From assembly GCA_045110675.1 (NCBI GenBank), contig JBGCGJ010000005.1, positions 1 to 64,000 of the forward strand: a stretch of 64,000 nucleotides of DNA, in the 5' to 3' direction. Position numbers and translations under genes: made by a program. This DNA comes from JBALVT01 sp045110675. Its GTDB lineage: Bacteria > Pseudomonadota > Gammaproteobacteria > Pseudomonadales > Halieaceae. Under the pieces are notes generated by a model. The model had not been told where the DNA came from, made no database searches, and saw only the letters and a list, made by a program, of their open reading frames with translations. How positions within the stretch are numbered: the stretch's first letter is position 1; each line of letters begins with the position of its first letter. Positions 25,932 to 35,257 of this stretch are shown here, piece by piece.

Positions 25932-27314
25932 ATGACCCTGAAGTTGTACAACACCATGACCTCGAAGAAAGAGGTTTTTGAACCATTGATACCAGACACA
26001 GTCACGCTCTACGTTTGTGGCCCCACGGTGTACAACTACGCTCACATCGGCAATGCGCGTCCTGTGGTCGTGTTTGATACTTTGTTTCGCCTATTGAATA
26101 CCCATTACTCGAATGTCACCTATGCGCGCAATATTACTGATGTCGACGATAAAATCATTGTGGCGGCGAAAGAGGGCGGTCGTGATATCGAATCTGTAAC
26201 CGATCAATATACGGCGATCTACCGTGAGGATATGGCTCAGCTTAACGCTCTTGATCCCACCCTTGAACCTCGCGCCACACACAACATAGACGCAATGATC
26301 GCGCTGACCGAAACGCTGATCGAAAAAGAGCATGCCTATGAATCCGACGGGCATGTGTTATTCGCGGTTGAGTCCATGCCCGACTACGGAAAGCTGTCGG
26401 GGCGGTCACTGGACGACATGCTGGCTGGCGCAAGAGTGGAGGTGGCAGATTACAAACGGCATCCGGGGGATTTTATTTTATGGAAGCCCGCCGAAGAGGG
26501 AGATCCGGGTTGGGATAGCCCCTGGGGTCGAGGCCGCCCCGGATGGCATCTGGAGTGTTCTGCGATGATTCGAGCACACCTGGGTGAGACTATCGATATA
26601 CACGGTGGTGGAAGAGACCTGATTTTTCCGCACCATGAGAACGAGATCGCCCAAAGTCGCTGTGCACACGGCGGAGACTATGTGCGCTATTGGATGCACA
26701 ACGCCTATCTCGATATCGACGGCGAAAAGATGTCCAAGTCACTGGGTAACTTTCGTACTGTGAGGGAACTGTTACAAAGCTATCGCGGAGAAGTCCTGAG
26801 ATTCGCGCTGCTTTCCGCGCAGTACCGCTCGCCACTAAACTTTACTGTGGAATTACTGGAGCAGGCAGAAACCACCTTGTCGAGTTTGTATAGCGGTTTA
26901 CGCGAGGCGGCAACCATAGAGGCTGACATGGATGTGAATCTGGCAGAGGAGGCATTCTACGCGGCGCTTAACGACGACTTGAATACGCCGGTGGCGATTG
27001 CCGAGTTACACGGCCTAGCGAAGGAACTCAACAAAGCAGACCCCCAGCAGAAGCCGAAACTAAAAGGCCGTCTTCTCACTGCAGCATCGATGCTGGGTAT
27101 TCTCCAGCAAGATCCTGAGGCGTGGCTGCATGGCGGAGCCTCGGATGATTTGATCTCAGCTGAAGAGGTAGAAACGCTGATCGCCCAGCGCCAGCAGGCG
27201 AAGTTGGACAAGGAATACAGTCGCGCCGATGAAATCCGTCAGTCGCTGGTAGAGCGTGGAGTCGTTTTGGAAGACAGCCGCGAGGGAACCAAGTGGCGGC
27301 GCGCCAGCGAATAA
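25932..27314 (+). CDS. cysS: Cysteinyl-tRNA synthetase (CysRS)
   Basis: The protein has 460 residues. It is a monomeric class I synthetase with a catalytic zinc. CGPTVYNYAHIGNARP provides the first zinc Cys and the HIGH motif. LECSAMIRAHLG and HHENEIAQSRCAHG supply further zinc ligands. KMSKSLGNF is intact. The C-terminal DALR and anticodon-binding region ends in KWRRASE. It probably forms an operon with glnS. folD converges from the other side with a hairpin between them. Confidence 0.96.
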   Translation: MTLKLYNTMTSKKEVFEPLIPDTVTLYVCGPTVYNYAHIGNARPVVVFDTLFRLLNTHYSNVTYARNITDVDDKIIVAAKEGGRDIESVTDQYTAIYREDMAQLNALDPTLEPRATHNIDAMIALTETLIEKEHAYESDGHVLFAVESMPDYGKLSGRSLDDMLAGARVEVADYKRHPGDFILWKPAEEGDPGWDSPWGRGRPGWHLECSAMIRAHLGETIDIHGGGRDLIFPHHENEIAQSRCAHGGDYVRYWMHNAYLDIDGEKMSKSLGNFRTVRELLQSYRGEVLRFALLSAQYRSPLNFTVELLEQAETTLSSLYSGLREAATIEADMDVNLAEEAFYAALNDDLNTPVAIAELHGLAKELNKADPQQKPKLKGRLLTAASMLGILQQDPEAWLHGGASDDLISAEEVETLIAQRQQAKLDKEYSRADEIRQSLVERGVVLEDSREGTKWRRASE

Positions 27315-27322
27315 ATTAGCGC

Positions 27323-27350
27323 AAAAAACCAGGCGGGATTTTGCCCGCCT
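27323..27350 (-). terminator. Intrinsic terminator for folD, shared with cysS
   Basis: The stem AGGCGGG/CCCGCCT (27331-27337 with 27344-27350) has a six-base loop. On the minus strand the A-run at 27323-27328 reads as a T-run after the stem, so it fits folD best. It lies 8-36 bp after the cysS stop and may act on both strands. Confidence 0.8.
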
Positions 27351-27364
27351 GAGCGCTCGTCATG

Positions 27365-28210
27365 TTAGAGAATACTTTTTTCGCCCGATTCAACACTTTG
27401 TTGTATCAGGGTATTGATCGTCATTGGCCCGACTCCACCTGGTACTGGGGTTATCGCGCTGGCTTTTTCTCCAAGTGCAGAGAGTTCTATATCACCAACC
27501 CCACCGGGATGGTAACCGGCGTCTACTACCACAGCGCCTTCCTTAACCCACTCCGCCTTAATAAACTCCGGCTTGCCGACCGCGCCTACCAGGATGTCGG
27601 CCTGGGCAACCAGTTCGGGGAGGTTTTGAGTGCGCGAGTGGCAAATGGTTACTGTGGCATTTTTCTCAAGCAGCATCATCGCCATAGGCTTGCCCAGGAT
27701 GGGACTGCGACCCACCACCACTGCGTGTTTGCCTTCAATTTCAATATCGTAATGTGCGAGCAAGCGCATGATTCCTTGAGGCGTTGCACAACCATAGGCC
27801 GCTTCCCCCATAGCCATACGCCCAAAGCCAAGGCAAGTCACACCGTCGACATCTTTGCCAAGGGCAATAGCGTCAAAGCAGGCTCTTTCATCTATTTGAG
27901 AAGGCACTGGGTGCTGCAGCAAAATACCGTGGACTTCTGGATTGGCATTGAGCTCTTCAATCTTGGCTAGCAGTTGTTCAGTAGTGGTCGAGGAGGGCAT
28001 TTCGACTTTCAGTGAATCCATGCCGACCCGTCGGCAGGCGTTGCCCTTCATTTTCACGTAGGTTGCCGATGCGGGGTCATCTCCGACGAGCAGTGTTGCT
28101 AATATGGGTGTCTTGCCGGCGGACTTCTCCTTGAGAGTTTCTACCCGAGCCAGCAGTTCGGCCTCGGTGAGTGCAGCCACGGCTTTGCCGTCCAGTATTG
28201 TTGCCGTCAT
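27365..28210 (-). CDS. folD: Methylenetetrahydrofolate dehydrogenase / cyclohydrolase (FolD)
   Basis: The protein has 281 residues from the ATG at 28210, which has GGAG upstream on the minus strand. The frame runs open about 50 codons further upstream, but MTATILDGKAVA is the conserved FolD beginning. It interconverts methylene-, methenyl- and formyl-tetrahydrofolate with NADP. The catalytic lysine region is SATYVKMKGNACRRVGM. QHPVPSQIDE, VVVGRSPILGKPMAMML and GGVGPMTINTL are family signatures. Confidence 0.96.
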   Translation of the reverse strand: MTATILDGKAVAALTEAELLARVETLKEKSAGKTPILATLLVGDDPASATYVKMKGNACRRVGMDSLKVEMPSSTTTEQLLAKIEELNANPEVHGILLQHPVPSQIDERACFDAIALGKDVDGVTCLGFGRMAMGEAAYGCATPQGIMRLLAHYDIEIEGKHAVVVGRSPILGKPMAMMLLEKNATVTICHSRTQNLPELVAQADILVGAVGKPEFIKAEWVKEGAVVVDAGYHPGGVGDIELSALGEKASAITPVPGGVGPMTINTLIQQSVESGEKSIL

Positions 28211-28421
28211 CTTGAAATTAACTCCGCATAGGTTTAGATTCTCGTGCCCTGTCGGGACGCGGCGCATTGTGGCATATGAGGTCAACTCAGTGGAAGAGCG
28301 TGCCCCCATAAACTGTTGTAAAATCACTACATTACCGTTGACGCCCACAGTGGGTATGAGTATCATGCGCGCTCCTGAAATGGGGCTGTTGAAGCACTTC
28401 TAGTACTTCACAAAAGACAAT

Positions 28422-28498
28422 CGGGGTATAGCGCAGTCTGGTAGCGCGCCTGCTTTGGGAGCAGGATGTCGGGAGTTCGAATCTCTCTACCCCGACCA
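28422..28498 (+). tRNA. tRNA-Pro (anticodon TGG)
   Basis: A 77-nt cloverleaf. The acceptor stem CGGGGTA pairs with TACCCCG, and CCA is encoded. The anticodon loop TTTGGGA lies between CCTGC and GCAGG, giving anticodon TGG. The T arm is GGGAG-TTCGAAT-CTCTC. It lies 72 bp upstream of tRNA-His, so they may be co-transcribed. Confidence 0.96.
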
Positions 28499-28570
28499 AC
28501 TTTTCAGTCACATTCCGGTCATCCGGATCACTGGATCGTAGGTTGCCCTTCACTTTCAGCACCGTTCAAT

Positions 28571-28647
28571 GGTGGCCGTAGCTCATCTGGTAGAGCACAG
28601 GATTGTGACTCCTGAGGTGGCGGGTTCAAGACCCGTCGGCCACCCCA
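28571..28647 (+). tRNA. tRNA-His (anticodon GTG)
   Basis: A 77-nt cloverleaf with the extra 5' G typical of tRNA-His, an acceptor stem GTGGCCG/CGGCCAC and encoded CCA. The anticodon loop TTGTGAC lies between CAGGA and TCCTG, giving GTG. Its end is only 5 bp from the stop of the convergent BCCT gene; the following TTTTTTT may help terminate it. Confidence 0.96.
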
Positions 28648-28652
28648 TTTTT

Positions 28653-30215
28653 TTATCTCAGCTCCTCTCTCAGCCCTTTGTGCAAGCTTACAATCATCAG
28701 CAGCAGTACCAGCAGAAACGGTAAGCCGCTCACCAGTGACGCGCCCTGTAATGCTGTCAATCCACCTCCTAGCATCAGAGCAATGGCTACCAGGCCTTCA
28801 AAGGTACACCAGAAAACCCGTTGACCCACAGGAGTGTTCAGCTTTCCCCCTGCGGCGATACTGTCGATGACCAGTGAGCCTGAATCCATTGAGGTGACGA
28901 AAAAGATCACGATCAGAAATAGTGCCAGCAGAGAGCTGATGTCGTTGAGGGGTAAGGTTTCCAAAAAGTAAAACAGGGGCAACTCGGTGTTGCCCTGCTG
29001 AACAACAGTGACGACAGCGGACTCTCCGAATTGCATAAATTGGCTGACCGCGGAGCCGCCGAATGCCGTAAGCCACATCACACAAACCGCAGTGGGTACC
29101 AGCAAGGTGCACAACAAGAATTCCCTGACCGTTCTGCCGCGAGAAACCCTGGCGATAAAAACGCCGACAAAGGGAGACCAGGCAATCCACCAGGCCCAGT
29201 AAAATATGGTCCAATCGTGATAGAAGTAAGTATCTGTTCGAGCGGCGGGATTGCTCAACTTTGGCAAGTAAACCAGGTAGTCCAGGAGTCCTTCAATCGC
29301 TCCGCCCAATAGCGCCAGAGTGGGGCCCGCTGCGATCACAAAAAGCAGTAAGCCCAATGCCATCGCCACATTGATTTCGCTGAGTAATTTCACTCCCTTG
29401 TCCATTCCCCGAATCACCGAGAACAGTGCTACCGCTGTGATGACGATGACTACAACGACTTTGGTGCCATCCGTATTTTCGATACCGAATAGATATTGTA
29501 ATCCAGCGGCAATTTGCTGTGCCCCCAAACCTAGAGAAGTCGCCAAGCCAAATAGCGTCGCGAAAACCGCCAGTATGTCGATCACATGCCCCGGCCAACC
29601 CCAGATTCGTTCGCCCAGAAGAGGATAGAACGCGGAGCGAACGGTTAGCGGTAGCCCTTTATTAAAATGAAAAATGGCGAGCGATAAACCAACAATGCAG
29701 TAAATACCCCAGGCGTGTAAGCCCCAGTGATAGATAGAGCCGGAGAGGCCAGCTGCGGCGGCCGATGGGTCATTGGACGAAATATTAAGAGGAGGGCGCA
29801 AGGTGTGATTGACCGGTTCCAGCACACCGTAAAACATTAAGCCAATACCTACGCCGGCGGCGAACATCATCGCGAACCAGCTCATATAGGAATAGTCGGG
29901 CTGGGCCTCAATGCCACCAATTCTAATTCTGCCCAAGGGTGAGAGGATCAGGTAAAAACTAAACAGCAGGAAGAAGTTGGCACCCAGGATAAACAGCCAG
30001 TCGAGATTAACAGTAATCCAGCTGCGAGCGCCGTTAAACAGGCGGTCGGCTTCCCCCGGATAGGAAAGACCGAAAATCACAAAGACAATCACGGTGACGG
30101 CCGAAATAGGAAACACTCGGCGGTGTACGTCCATCCCCAGGAGAAAGACGTTGTGCTCGCCTACCGCATGTTTGGCAGCGGAGGCGGTGTGGGATCCAAT
30201 TAATGACAAAGACAA
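28653..30215 (-). CDS. BCCT family betaine/choline/carnitine-type transporter
   Basis: The protein has 520 residues with about 12 hydrophobic segments. BCCT signatures are the glycine-rich AAGVGIGLMFYGVLEPVNH and the tryptophan-rich WAWWIAWSPFVGVFIARVSR in helix 8. BCCT carriers take up betaine, choline, carnitine or DMSP-like zwitterions with Na+ or H+. The cytosolic tail is short, so osmotic gating as in BetP is not evident. The gene starts 29 bp after the alkylsulfatase-like gene on the same strand, suggesting one transcript. The exact substrate cannot be told. Confidence 0.92.
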   Translation of the reverse strand: MSLSLIGSHTASAAKHAVGEHNVFLLGMDVHRRVFPISAVTVIVFVIFGLSYPGEADRLFNGARSWITVNLDWLFILGANFFLLFSFYLILSPLGRIRIGGIEAQPDYSYMSWFAMMFAAGVGIGLMFYGVLEPVNHTLRPPLNISSNDPSAAAAGLSGSIYHWGLHAWGIYCIVGLSLAIFHFNKGLPLTVRSAFYPLLGERIWGWPGHVIDILAVFATLFGLATSLGLGAQQIAAGLQYLFGIENTDGTKVVVVIVITAVALFSVIRGMDKGVKLLSEINVAMALGLLLFVIAAGPTLALLGGAIEGLLDYLVYLPKLSNPAARTDTYFYHDWTIFYWAWWIAWSPFVGVFIARVSRGRTVREFLLCTLLVPTAVCVMWLTAFGGSAVSQFMQFGESAVVTVVQQGNTELPLFYFLETLPLNDISSLLALFLIVIFFVTSMDSGSLVIDSIAAGGKLNTPVGQRVFWCTFEGLVAIALMLGGGLTALQGASLVSGLPFLLVLLLMIVSLHKGLREELR

Positions 30216-30244
30216 ATCCTGACTAGAGTTATTTTTTTAGGAAA

Positions 30245-32227
30245 TTATGGAGTCACAATATTAAACGACCCGCTCGCCGGATCGATCAGCGAGAAAAATT
30301 TGAGCAAGTCAATGCGACTGCCTTCAATGTCCAGATCGTCGCCCATGATGGTGTCTTTTAAACCGGCTTGTCCAGTCAGCATCTTTAAGAACAGTTCATG
30401 GGTGAGGGAAATCGTGGCATTGACATTTTCCTGGGCCAACCCCGGTCGATGGTGAAGCACAGCGTTTTCGATGTTCATGGAATAGCGCTCGTTTATGTCA
30501 GTAAAAACAAGGTTGATTGTCATCTGTGTGCCGTCGGCGTCGGGGCCGTTCAGCATAACGGCCATGGCGTCGAAGAATCGCGGCAGAGGTGTCTCCTTGA
30601 GTAATCCCAGGGCTTTCGCCGTACTGACACCGGAGTCCCCGTTAACGCCGTGGCGGAGTTCGTAGGCTCCCGTCAGATACACATCTCGCCAGGGACCAGA
30701 CTCGGCCTGGTAACCCAGTTGGTCGTAGTTGCGAGCGAGCAGCGCCTTGGCGTCTTGATTGTCCGGCTCGGCGAACACCAGGTGATTCAGCAATTCGGCT
30801 ACCCATCGATACTCTCCGGCATCAAAGGATTGCTGCGCCTGTTCCAAGACGCGTTCACTGCCGCCCATCAGCTTGATGTAGCGCTTGGCGGCATCCGCCG
30901 GAGGCAGTGGATCGAGGTTGGCGGGGTTGCCGTCATACCAACCGAAGTAGCCTTGATACACGGCCCGGGCGTTGTGTCTGAGGGTTCCGTAGTAGCCACG
31001 ACTGGAAAAACTTTTACTCAGGGATTCTGGCATCTGTATTTGCTGCGCTATTTCGCTAGGAGTGTAGCCGTGGGCAGCGAGTCGCATGGTCTGATCATGA
31101 ATGTATTTATAGGTGTCGCGCTGTTCCTTCAGGAAGGTAGTGATCCTCGATTTGTCCCACATCGGCCAATGGTGACTGCCGAAATACACTTCAGCTTCCG
31201 GAAACAGATTCAGTGCCTCATCGATGTAATTGCTCCACTTCAATGCATCGCGAACTTTAGCGCCTCGAAGTGTGTAGATGTTGTGCATATTACGCGAGAT
31301 GACTTCGGCTCCGCACAAGGCTTTGTGTTCAGGCAGATAGAACATCAGCTCGGCAGGCGCTTCCGATTCGGGGGTGTACTGAAAGGTGAAGGGCACCCCA
31401 TCGATTATTTTCTGCTGAGGCGTACGGTCGATGATTTCGGTGGGTTCCAGGACGGATACGGAACCAAAGGCGGGGGATTTCCCCAAGCCCGATCCCACAT
31501 GACCGCGCTCGGATCTGGCCAATTGCTTGCCGTACATGTAAACGGAACGTCGGCCCATGGTGGCGCTTGCCAACACGTTTTCGCTGGTCGCCTCTTCCAT
31601 AAACCCTTTAGGGGCGATGATTCTTACATCGGCAGGCTTGGTACCCGATGCATTTAAAAGGCCCAGTACGCCTCCGTAGTGATCGATGTGGCTGTGGGTG
31701 AAGATAACGCTGACGATAGGTTTATTATCAAGATGTTCGCTGGCGAATTTCCACGCGGCTGCAGCCGTCTCCGTGGCGGTTCCCGGGTCAACCACGATCC
31801 AACCGGTTTTACCCTCAATCAGTGTGATGTTTGCCAGGTCAAAACCACGCAGTTGATAGATGCCCTCGGTTACCTGGTAAAGCCCGTGCAGGTTATTCAA
31901 CTTCGCCTGGCGCCATAGACTGGGATTGACGCTGGCGGGCGCTTCTCCTGAAATAAAATCATAATCGGACATATTCCAGATGGTTTGACCCATCTCATCA
32001 TCGACACGAAGCTCCGGTAGTCTTGCGATGAGTCCACGCTCAGCATCCTCGAAATCCTGGTTATCCTCAAACGGAAGCTCCTTGAGTACCTGGCGATTCG
32101 CATCGATGGTGGCTTGGGTGGGAGCGCTATGACCGAGCTCGTCGGCGTCCGGGTCGTAGATGACTTGCTCGCAGGCGACAAGGAGCACAGCCACTGGAAG
32201 AAACATCAGGCTCAAAACAGATTTCAT
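30245..32227 (-). CDS. Lipoprotein alkyl/aryl sulfatase, metallo-beta-lactamase type (SdsA-like)
   Basis: The protein has 660 residues. A lipobox (LLVAC, Cys19) follows a short signal peptide, and Glu after the Cys argues against inner-membrane retention. The metallo-beta-lactamase core has the dinuclear zinc motif IFTHSHIDHYGG and later CGAEVISRNMHN and FGSHHWPMWDK. A dimerisation region and a C-terminal SCP2-like domain (from about 525) follow, the SdsA1 type III sulfatase architecture. Such enzymes hydrolyse primary or secondary alkyl sulfates. P. aeruginosa SdsA1 is secreted; lipid anchoring here is a difference. It probably shares a transcript with the BCCT transporter. Confidence 0.88.
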   Translation of the reverse strand: MKSVLSLMFLPVAVLLVACEQVIYDPDADELGHSAPTQATIDANRQVLKELPFEDNQDFEDAERGLIARLPELRVDDEMGQTIWNMSDYDFISGEAPASVNPSLWRQAKLNNLHGLYQVTEGIYQLRGFDLANITLIEGKTGWIVVDPGTATETAAAAWKFASEHLDNKPIVSVIFTHSHIDHYGGVLGLLNASGTKPADVRIIAPKGFMEEATSENVLASATMGRRSVYMYGKQLARSERGHVGSGLGKSPAFGSVSVLEPTEIIDRTPQQKIIDGVPFTFQYTPESEAPAELMFYLPEHKALCGAEVISRNMHNIYTLRGAKVRDALKWSNYIDEALNLFPEAEVYFGSHHWPMWDKSRITTFLKEQRDTYKYIHDQTMRLAAHGYTPSEIAQQIQMPESLSKSFSSRGYYGTLRHNARAVYQGYFGWYDGNPANLDPLPPADAAKRYIKLMGGSERVLEQAQQSFDAGEYRWVAELLNHLVFAEPDNQDAKALLARNYDQLGYQAESGPWRDVYLTGAYELRHGVNGDSGVSTAKALGLLKETPLPRFFDAMAVMLNGPDADGTQMTINLVFTDINERYSMNIENAVLHHRPGLAQENVNATISLTHELFLKMLTGQAGLKDTIMGDDLDIEGSRIDLLKFFSLIDPASGSFNIVTP

Positions 32228-32434
32228 TGGCGGTCCTTTAAAGGGGTTTTCTTACAGGCAGCAGAGGTACAAGGAAGAACTCAGGCGTTCTGATTAGCCT
32301 CTGCAATTCAAGAAATATCCGGCATAGTGTATGACGATATTCCTAGAAAGTCTCTCGGGTGGGGGTTTGTCTGAGTATCTTGAGGTGGGTGATCTGCCCG
32401 CAGTTTAGAATTACAGCGGGCAAACCCGGGAACG

Positions 32435-33577
32435 TTAGTGGGTGGCTAGCAGCGGTTGATTGATGTTCACGGGCCGATTGCGTGATAGGTTCAGCTGCTC
32501 CGGCTTGCTGTCTTGTATGTGAACAGATTGAACCTGATTGCACCCTGCTTTTTTGCCGCTAAGAAGCTTTTGGGTTGCAAGTTCGATAAGCTCTTCGGGG
32601 TTGATGCTACGGTCAGTTCGAATGCTCGAAACACCCAGGGTCACGGTGACCTTTTGCACGCTGGAGTCCTCCATGATGATGTCGGCATCTTCCACTGCTG
32701 ATCGTATTGTTTCAGCCTGGGTTGCCGCCTCCCGGGGATTGACATCCGGCAGGATGAGCGCGAACTCTTCACCTCCAAAGCGTCCGAGATAGTGATCGGA
32801 TTGGTCTACATTATCAGCCAAAATTGAGGCTATCTGTACCAGCGCACGATCACCGGAGTGATTGCCAAAGTTTTTGTTGAAGTTTCTGAATTCATCTACG
32901 TCCGCCAGTATGACGCTCAACCAGGCGCTGTTTTCGCTCGCCTTGTTTGTGGCATTGGAGAGAGCTCTGTCGATCGCTTTTCGGTTGCCCAATCCAGTCA
33001 AGAAATCATGGGTAACGTTTTGCCCAATCAAATCGGGCATGACCGTTGGAATAGAGGCGTATCGCCAGATCGCCCAGCCAACCAGAGCCGTGTTCAACCC
33101 CAGATCCAGGATTCTTAGTAACATCAGATTCTCAGGTGTTGCCGGCCCCAAACCGATATCCAGTGTCGTAGTCGTGCCACCCATGGCCATCGGCAGACTG
33201 AGCAGTATAAGTGCAATGGCGATGAGACCGGCGCTGCGATTGATCATCATGGTTGCCAGCAATGGCACCACTGCCAGCAGCATCAGCGTTGGAGAAATAG
33301 AACCTGTAGATGACTCACCCGTGAGCAGCAAAATGATCGACCAGAACCCCAGCAGGGTAGAGGCAGACCACACTGTCGAATTACCCAATCGCACGGCGAC
33401 AAAGCTCCAGCTGCACACAGCGACGCTCAGCACCAGCAGAATCGCCACATTGGATTGATACATTCCAGTCACCAACCTGAGTATCAACCCGAGGATTGAA
33501 AACACACCCAAAATCAGAGAAACACACATTACGAGGTCTCTTTTGCGGGTATCAGCGGCAATATTTTGTTCCAGCAT
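32435..33577 (-). CDS. Membrane-bound diguanylate cyclase (GGDEF)
   Basis: The protein has 380 residues from the ATG at 33577. An upstream in-frame GTG at 33658 (407 aa) is also possible but has a weak ribosome site. About six hydrophobic segments occupy residues 15-180, followed by a GGDEF domain with HDFLTGLGNR and the active-site RFGGEEFALILP. It should make cyclic di-GMP. No RxxD inhibitory site is visible five residues before GGEEF, so product inhibition may be absent. The sensory trigger of the membrane part is unknown. Confidence 0.88.
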   Translation of the reverse strand: MLEQNIAADTRKRDLVMCVSLILGVFSILGLILRLVTGMYQSNVAILLVLSVAVCSWSFVAVRLGNSTVWSASTLLGFWSIILLLTGESSTGSISPTLMLLAVVPLLATMMINRSAGLIAIALILLSLPMAMGGTTTTLDIGLGPATPENLMLLRILDLGLNTALVGWAIWRYASIPTVMPDLIGQNVTHDFLTGLGNRKAIDRALSNATNKASENSAWLSVILADVDEFRNFNKNFGNHSGDRALVQIASILADNVDQSDHYLGRFGGEEFALILPDVNPREAATQAETIRSAVEDADIIMEDSSVQKVTVTLGVSSIRTDRSINPEELIELATQKLLSGKKAGCNQVQSVHIQDSKPEQLNLSRNRPVNINQPLLATH

Positions 33578-33739
33578 AGGCAAATCTCTAATAGTTGGCG
33601 CAAGTATGGTCTTTTCGTTTATCGGCTGTGTGTTCCCATACTTTAGAGATTTTTTCACTTTTTCTTTATTTGTCTAATATCCGTCCAATAATCCTCAGTA
33701 CTCCGATTCTCTTCGCAGATCGGTTAGACTAGCGCGCTC

Positions 33740-35176
33740 TTGAGTTTAAGCATTTTCACAAGGCGTAGTTCGATTAAAAATCTTCTCATTTTTGTCCTGA
33801 CCATCACAGTCAGCGTCATACTGTTGCTGAGGGTATACGGGCCTCCACAGTGGATGCCGGGCTGGATGTTCGGGAGCCCGGGGTCAACAATCGCCGCTGA
33901 TGCACCCAATTTTGTGATCATTATTGCCGACGATCTCGGCTGGAATGATATTGGAGTCTACGGCAATACCTCGGTTCAAACCCCCAATATCGACAAGCTG
34001 GCTGCCAACGGTCTTCGTTTTGACAACGCTTTCCTGACAACCAGTTCCTGCAGCGCCAGTAGGGCCAGCATTCTCACTGGCAAATATCCTCACACGAACG
34101 GGCTGGTGCATTTACATCAATCTCTGTCCGCAGATCAAATCACCCTGGGACAATTGCTGAGAGAGCGTGGATATCACACTGAGTCGGTTGGGAAATGGCA
34201 TATTGGCGACCCCGTTAAATCCCAGTTTTCGAATGTGATTGACGACAGGATCAGCCCGGCGACAGCTCATTGGCTGGATAGATTGGCGAGGAGCCCAAAA
34301 GGCGTGCCGTTCTTTTTTTGGCTGGCATCGCGTGATCCGCATCGCCCGCACACCCCGACAGAAGATTCGCTACCACTGGTTTATGATCCCGCAAAGATTG
34401 AAATACCAGAGGGTTTTGTCGACGGGCCTAGGACGAGAAGAGCGTTTGCCGATTACTACCGCGCGGTGAGTCGATTTGATCGGGACATAGGCCGCGTGGT
34501 GGCTGAACTCGAGCGTCAGGGCGTGCTGGATAACACCGCCGTGATCGTGATGTCGGACAATGGGCGGCCATTCCCCTGGGGTAAATTGACCCTCTATGAT
34601 GATGGTATTAAAACCCCCTTCATTGTTCACTGGCCGAAGAAGGTCGCCAGAGGGGCTACGCGGGGGCAATTGATCAGCATGGTGGATCTTGCTCCCACGA
34701 TTCTCGAGTGGGCCGGACTCCCGCTGCCGGATAGCATGGATGGTATTTCGTTTGCCGAAATGCTGGGTAGCGAAACGGCCACTACCAGAGAGTATGTTTT
34801 CGCCGAGCGCAACTGGCATGGCAGCAATGCCCATGAACGTGCCATCAGATCGCTTGGTTATCTCTACAAAGAGAATCAATTTCCACTGGAGGGGTCATGT
34901 CTTGTTGGACCCTATCGCTCTAAGCCGTCGTTTAAAGAGTATGCCGCGGTTCCCCGGAATTTGACGGCGAGTGATTTTGATAGAGAGTGTTTTTCCAACA
35001 ATCGTTCACGTGTTGAGTTAAAAGCTTCCACTCAGGTGGGCAACACTCGCACACCTAACCTGGCAAACAGTGATGAGTACCGCCAGCAATTGGAAACAAT
35101 GCGTAATCGGCTTAATGAGTGGCGCGAAAATACGCATGATTTTGACTACCAGTCTTACACCAGGCCTGATCGCTAG
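33740..35176 (+). CDS. Membrane-anchored Cys-type sulfatase
   Basis: The protein has 478 residues from a TTG at 33740; the ribosome site is weak and the start uncertain. One N-terminal hydrophobic helix (about 13-32) is followed by an alkaline-phosphatase-fold sulfatase domain. IIIADDLGWNDIGVYG gives the metal-binding Asp pair. CSASR (Cys104-Arg108) is the formylglycine maturation motif. Further family segments are GKWHIGDP, SRDPHRPH and VIVMSDNGRPFPWGK. It hydrolyses an unknown sulfate ester in the periplasm and needs a formylglycine-generating or anSME-type maturase, which I do not see here. It is divergent from the GGDEF gene. Confidence 0.88.
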   Translation: MSLSIFTRRSSIKNLLIFVLTITVSVILLLRVYGPPQWMPGWMFGSPGSTIAADAPNFVIIIADDLGWNDIGVYGNTSVQTPNIDKLAANGLRFDNAFLTTSSCSASRASILTGKYPHTNGLVHLHQSLSADQITLGQLLRERGYHTESVGKWHIGDPVKSQFSNVIDDRISPATAHWLDRLARSPKGVPFFFWLASRDPHRPHTPTEDSLPLVYDPAKIEIPEGFVDGPRTRRAFADYYRAVSRFDRDIGRVVAELERQGVLDNTAVIVMSDNGRPFPWGKLTLYDDGIKTPFIVHWPKKVARGATRGQLISMVDLAPTILEWAGLPLPDSMDGISFAEMLGSETATTREYVFAERNWHGSNAHERAIRSLGYLYKENQFPLEGSCLVGPYRSKPSFKEYAAVPRNLTASDFDRECFSNNRSRVELKASTQVGNTRTPNLANSDEYRQQLETMRNRLNEWRENTHDFDYQSYTRPDR

Positions 35177-35257
35177 TCCCTGTAATGGGCCATAAGCTTT
35201 ACTGGTTTGCAGGTTCAAAGGGTTTATAATGAGCGCTTACTACAAAGGAGTTTTTCT

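Noticed and set aside
28211..28366. 52-codon N-terminal extension of folD
   Set aside because: No counterpart in FolD proteins; the ATG at 28210 has GGAG upstream and matches the family start.
30650..31657. 335-codon plus-strand frame
   Set aside because: It is antisense to the SdsA-like sulfatase, whose motifs are complete; the frame shows no family features.
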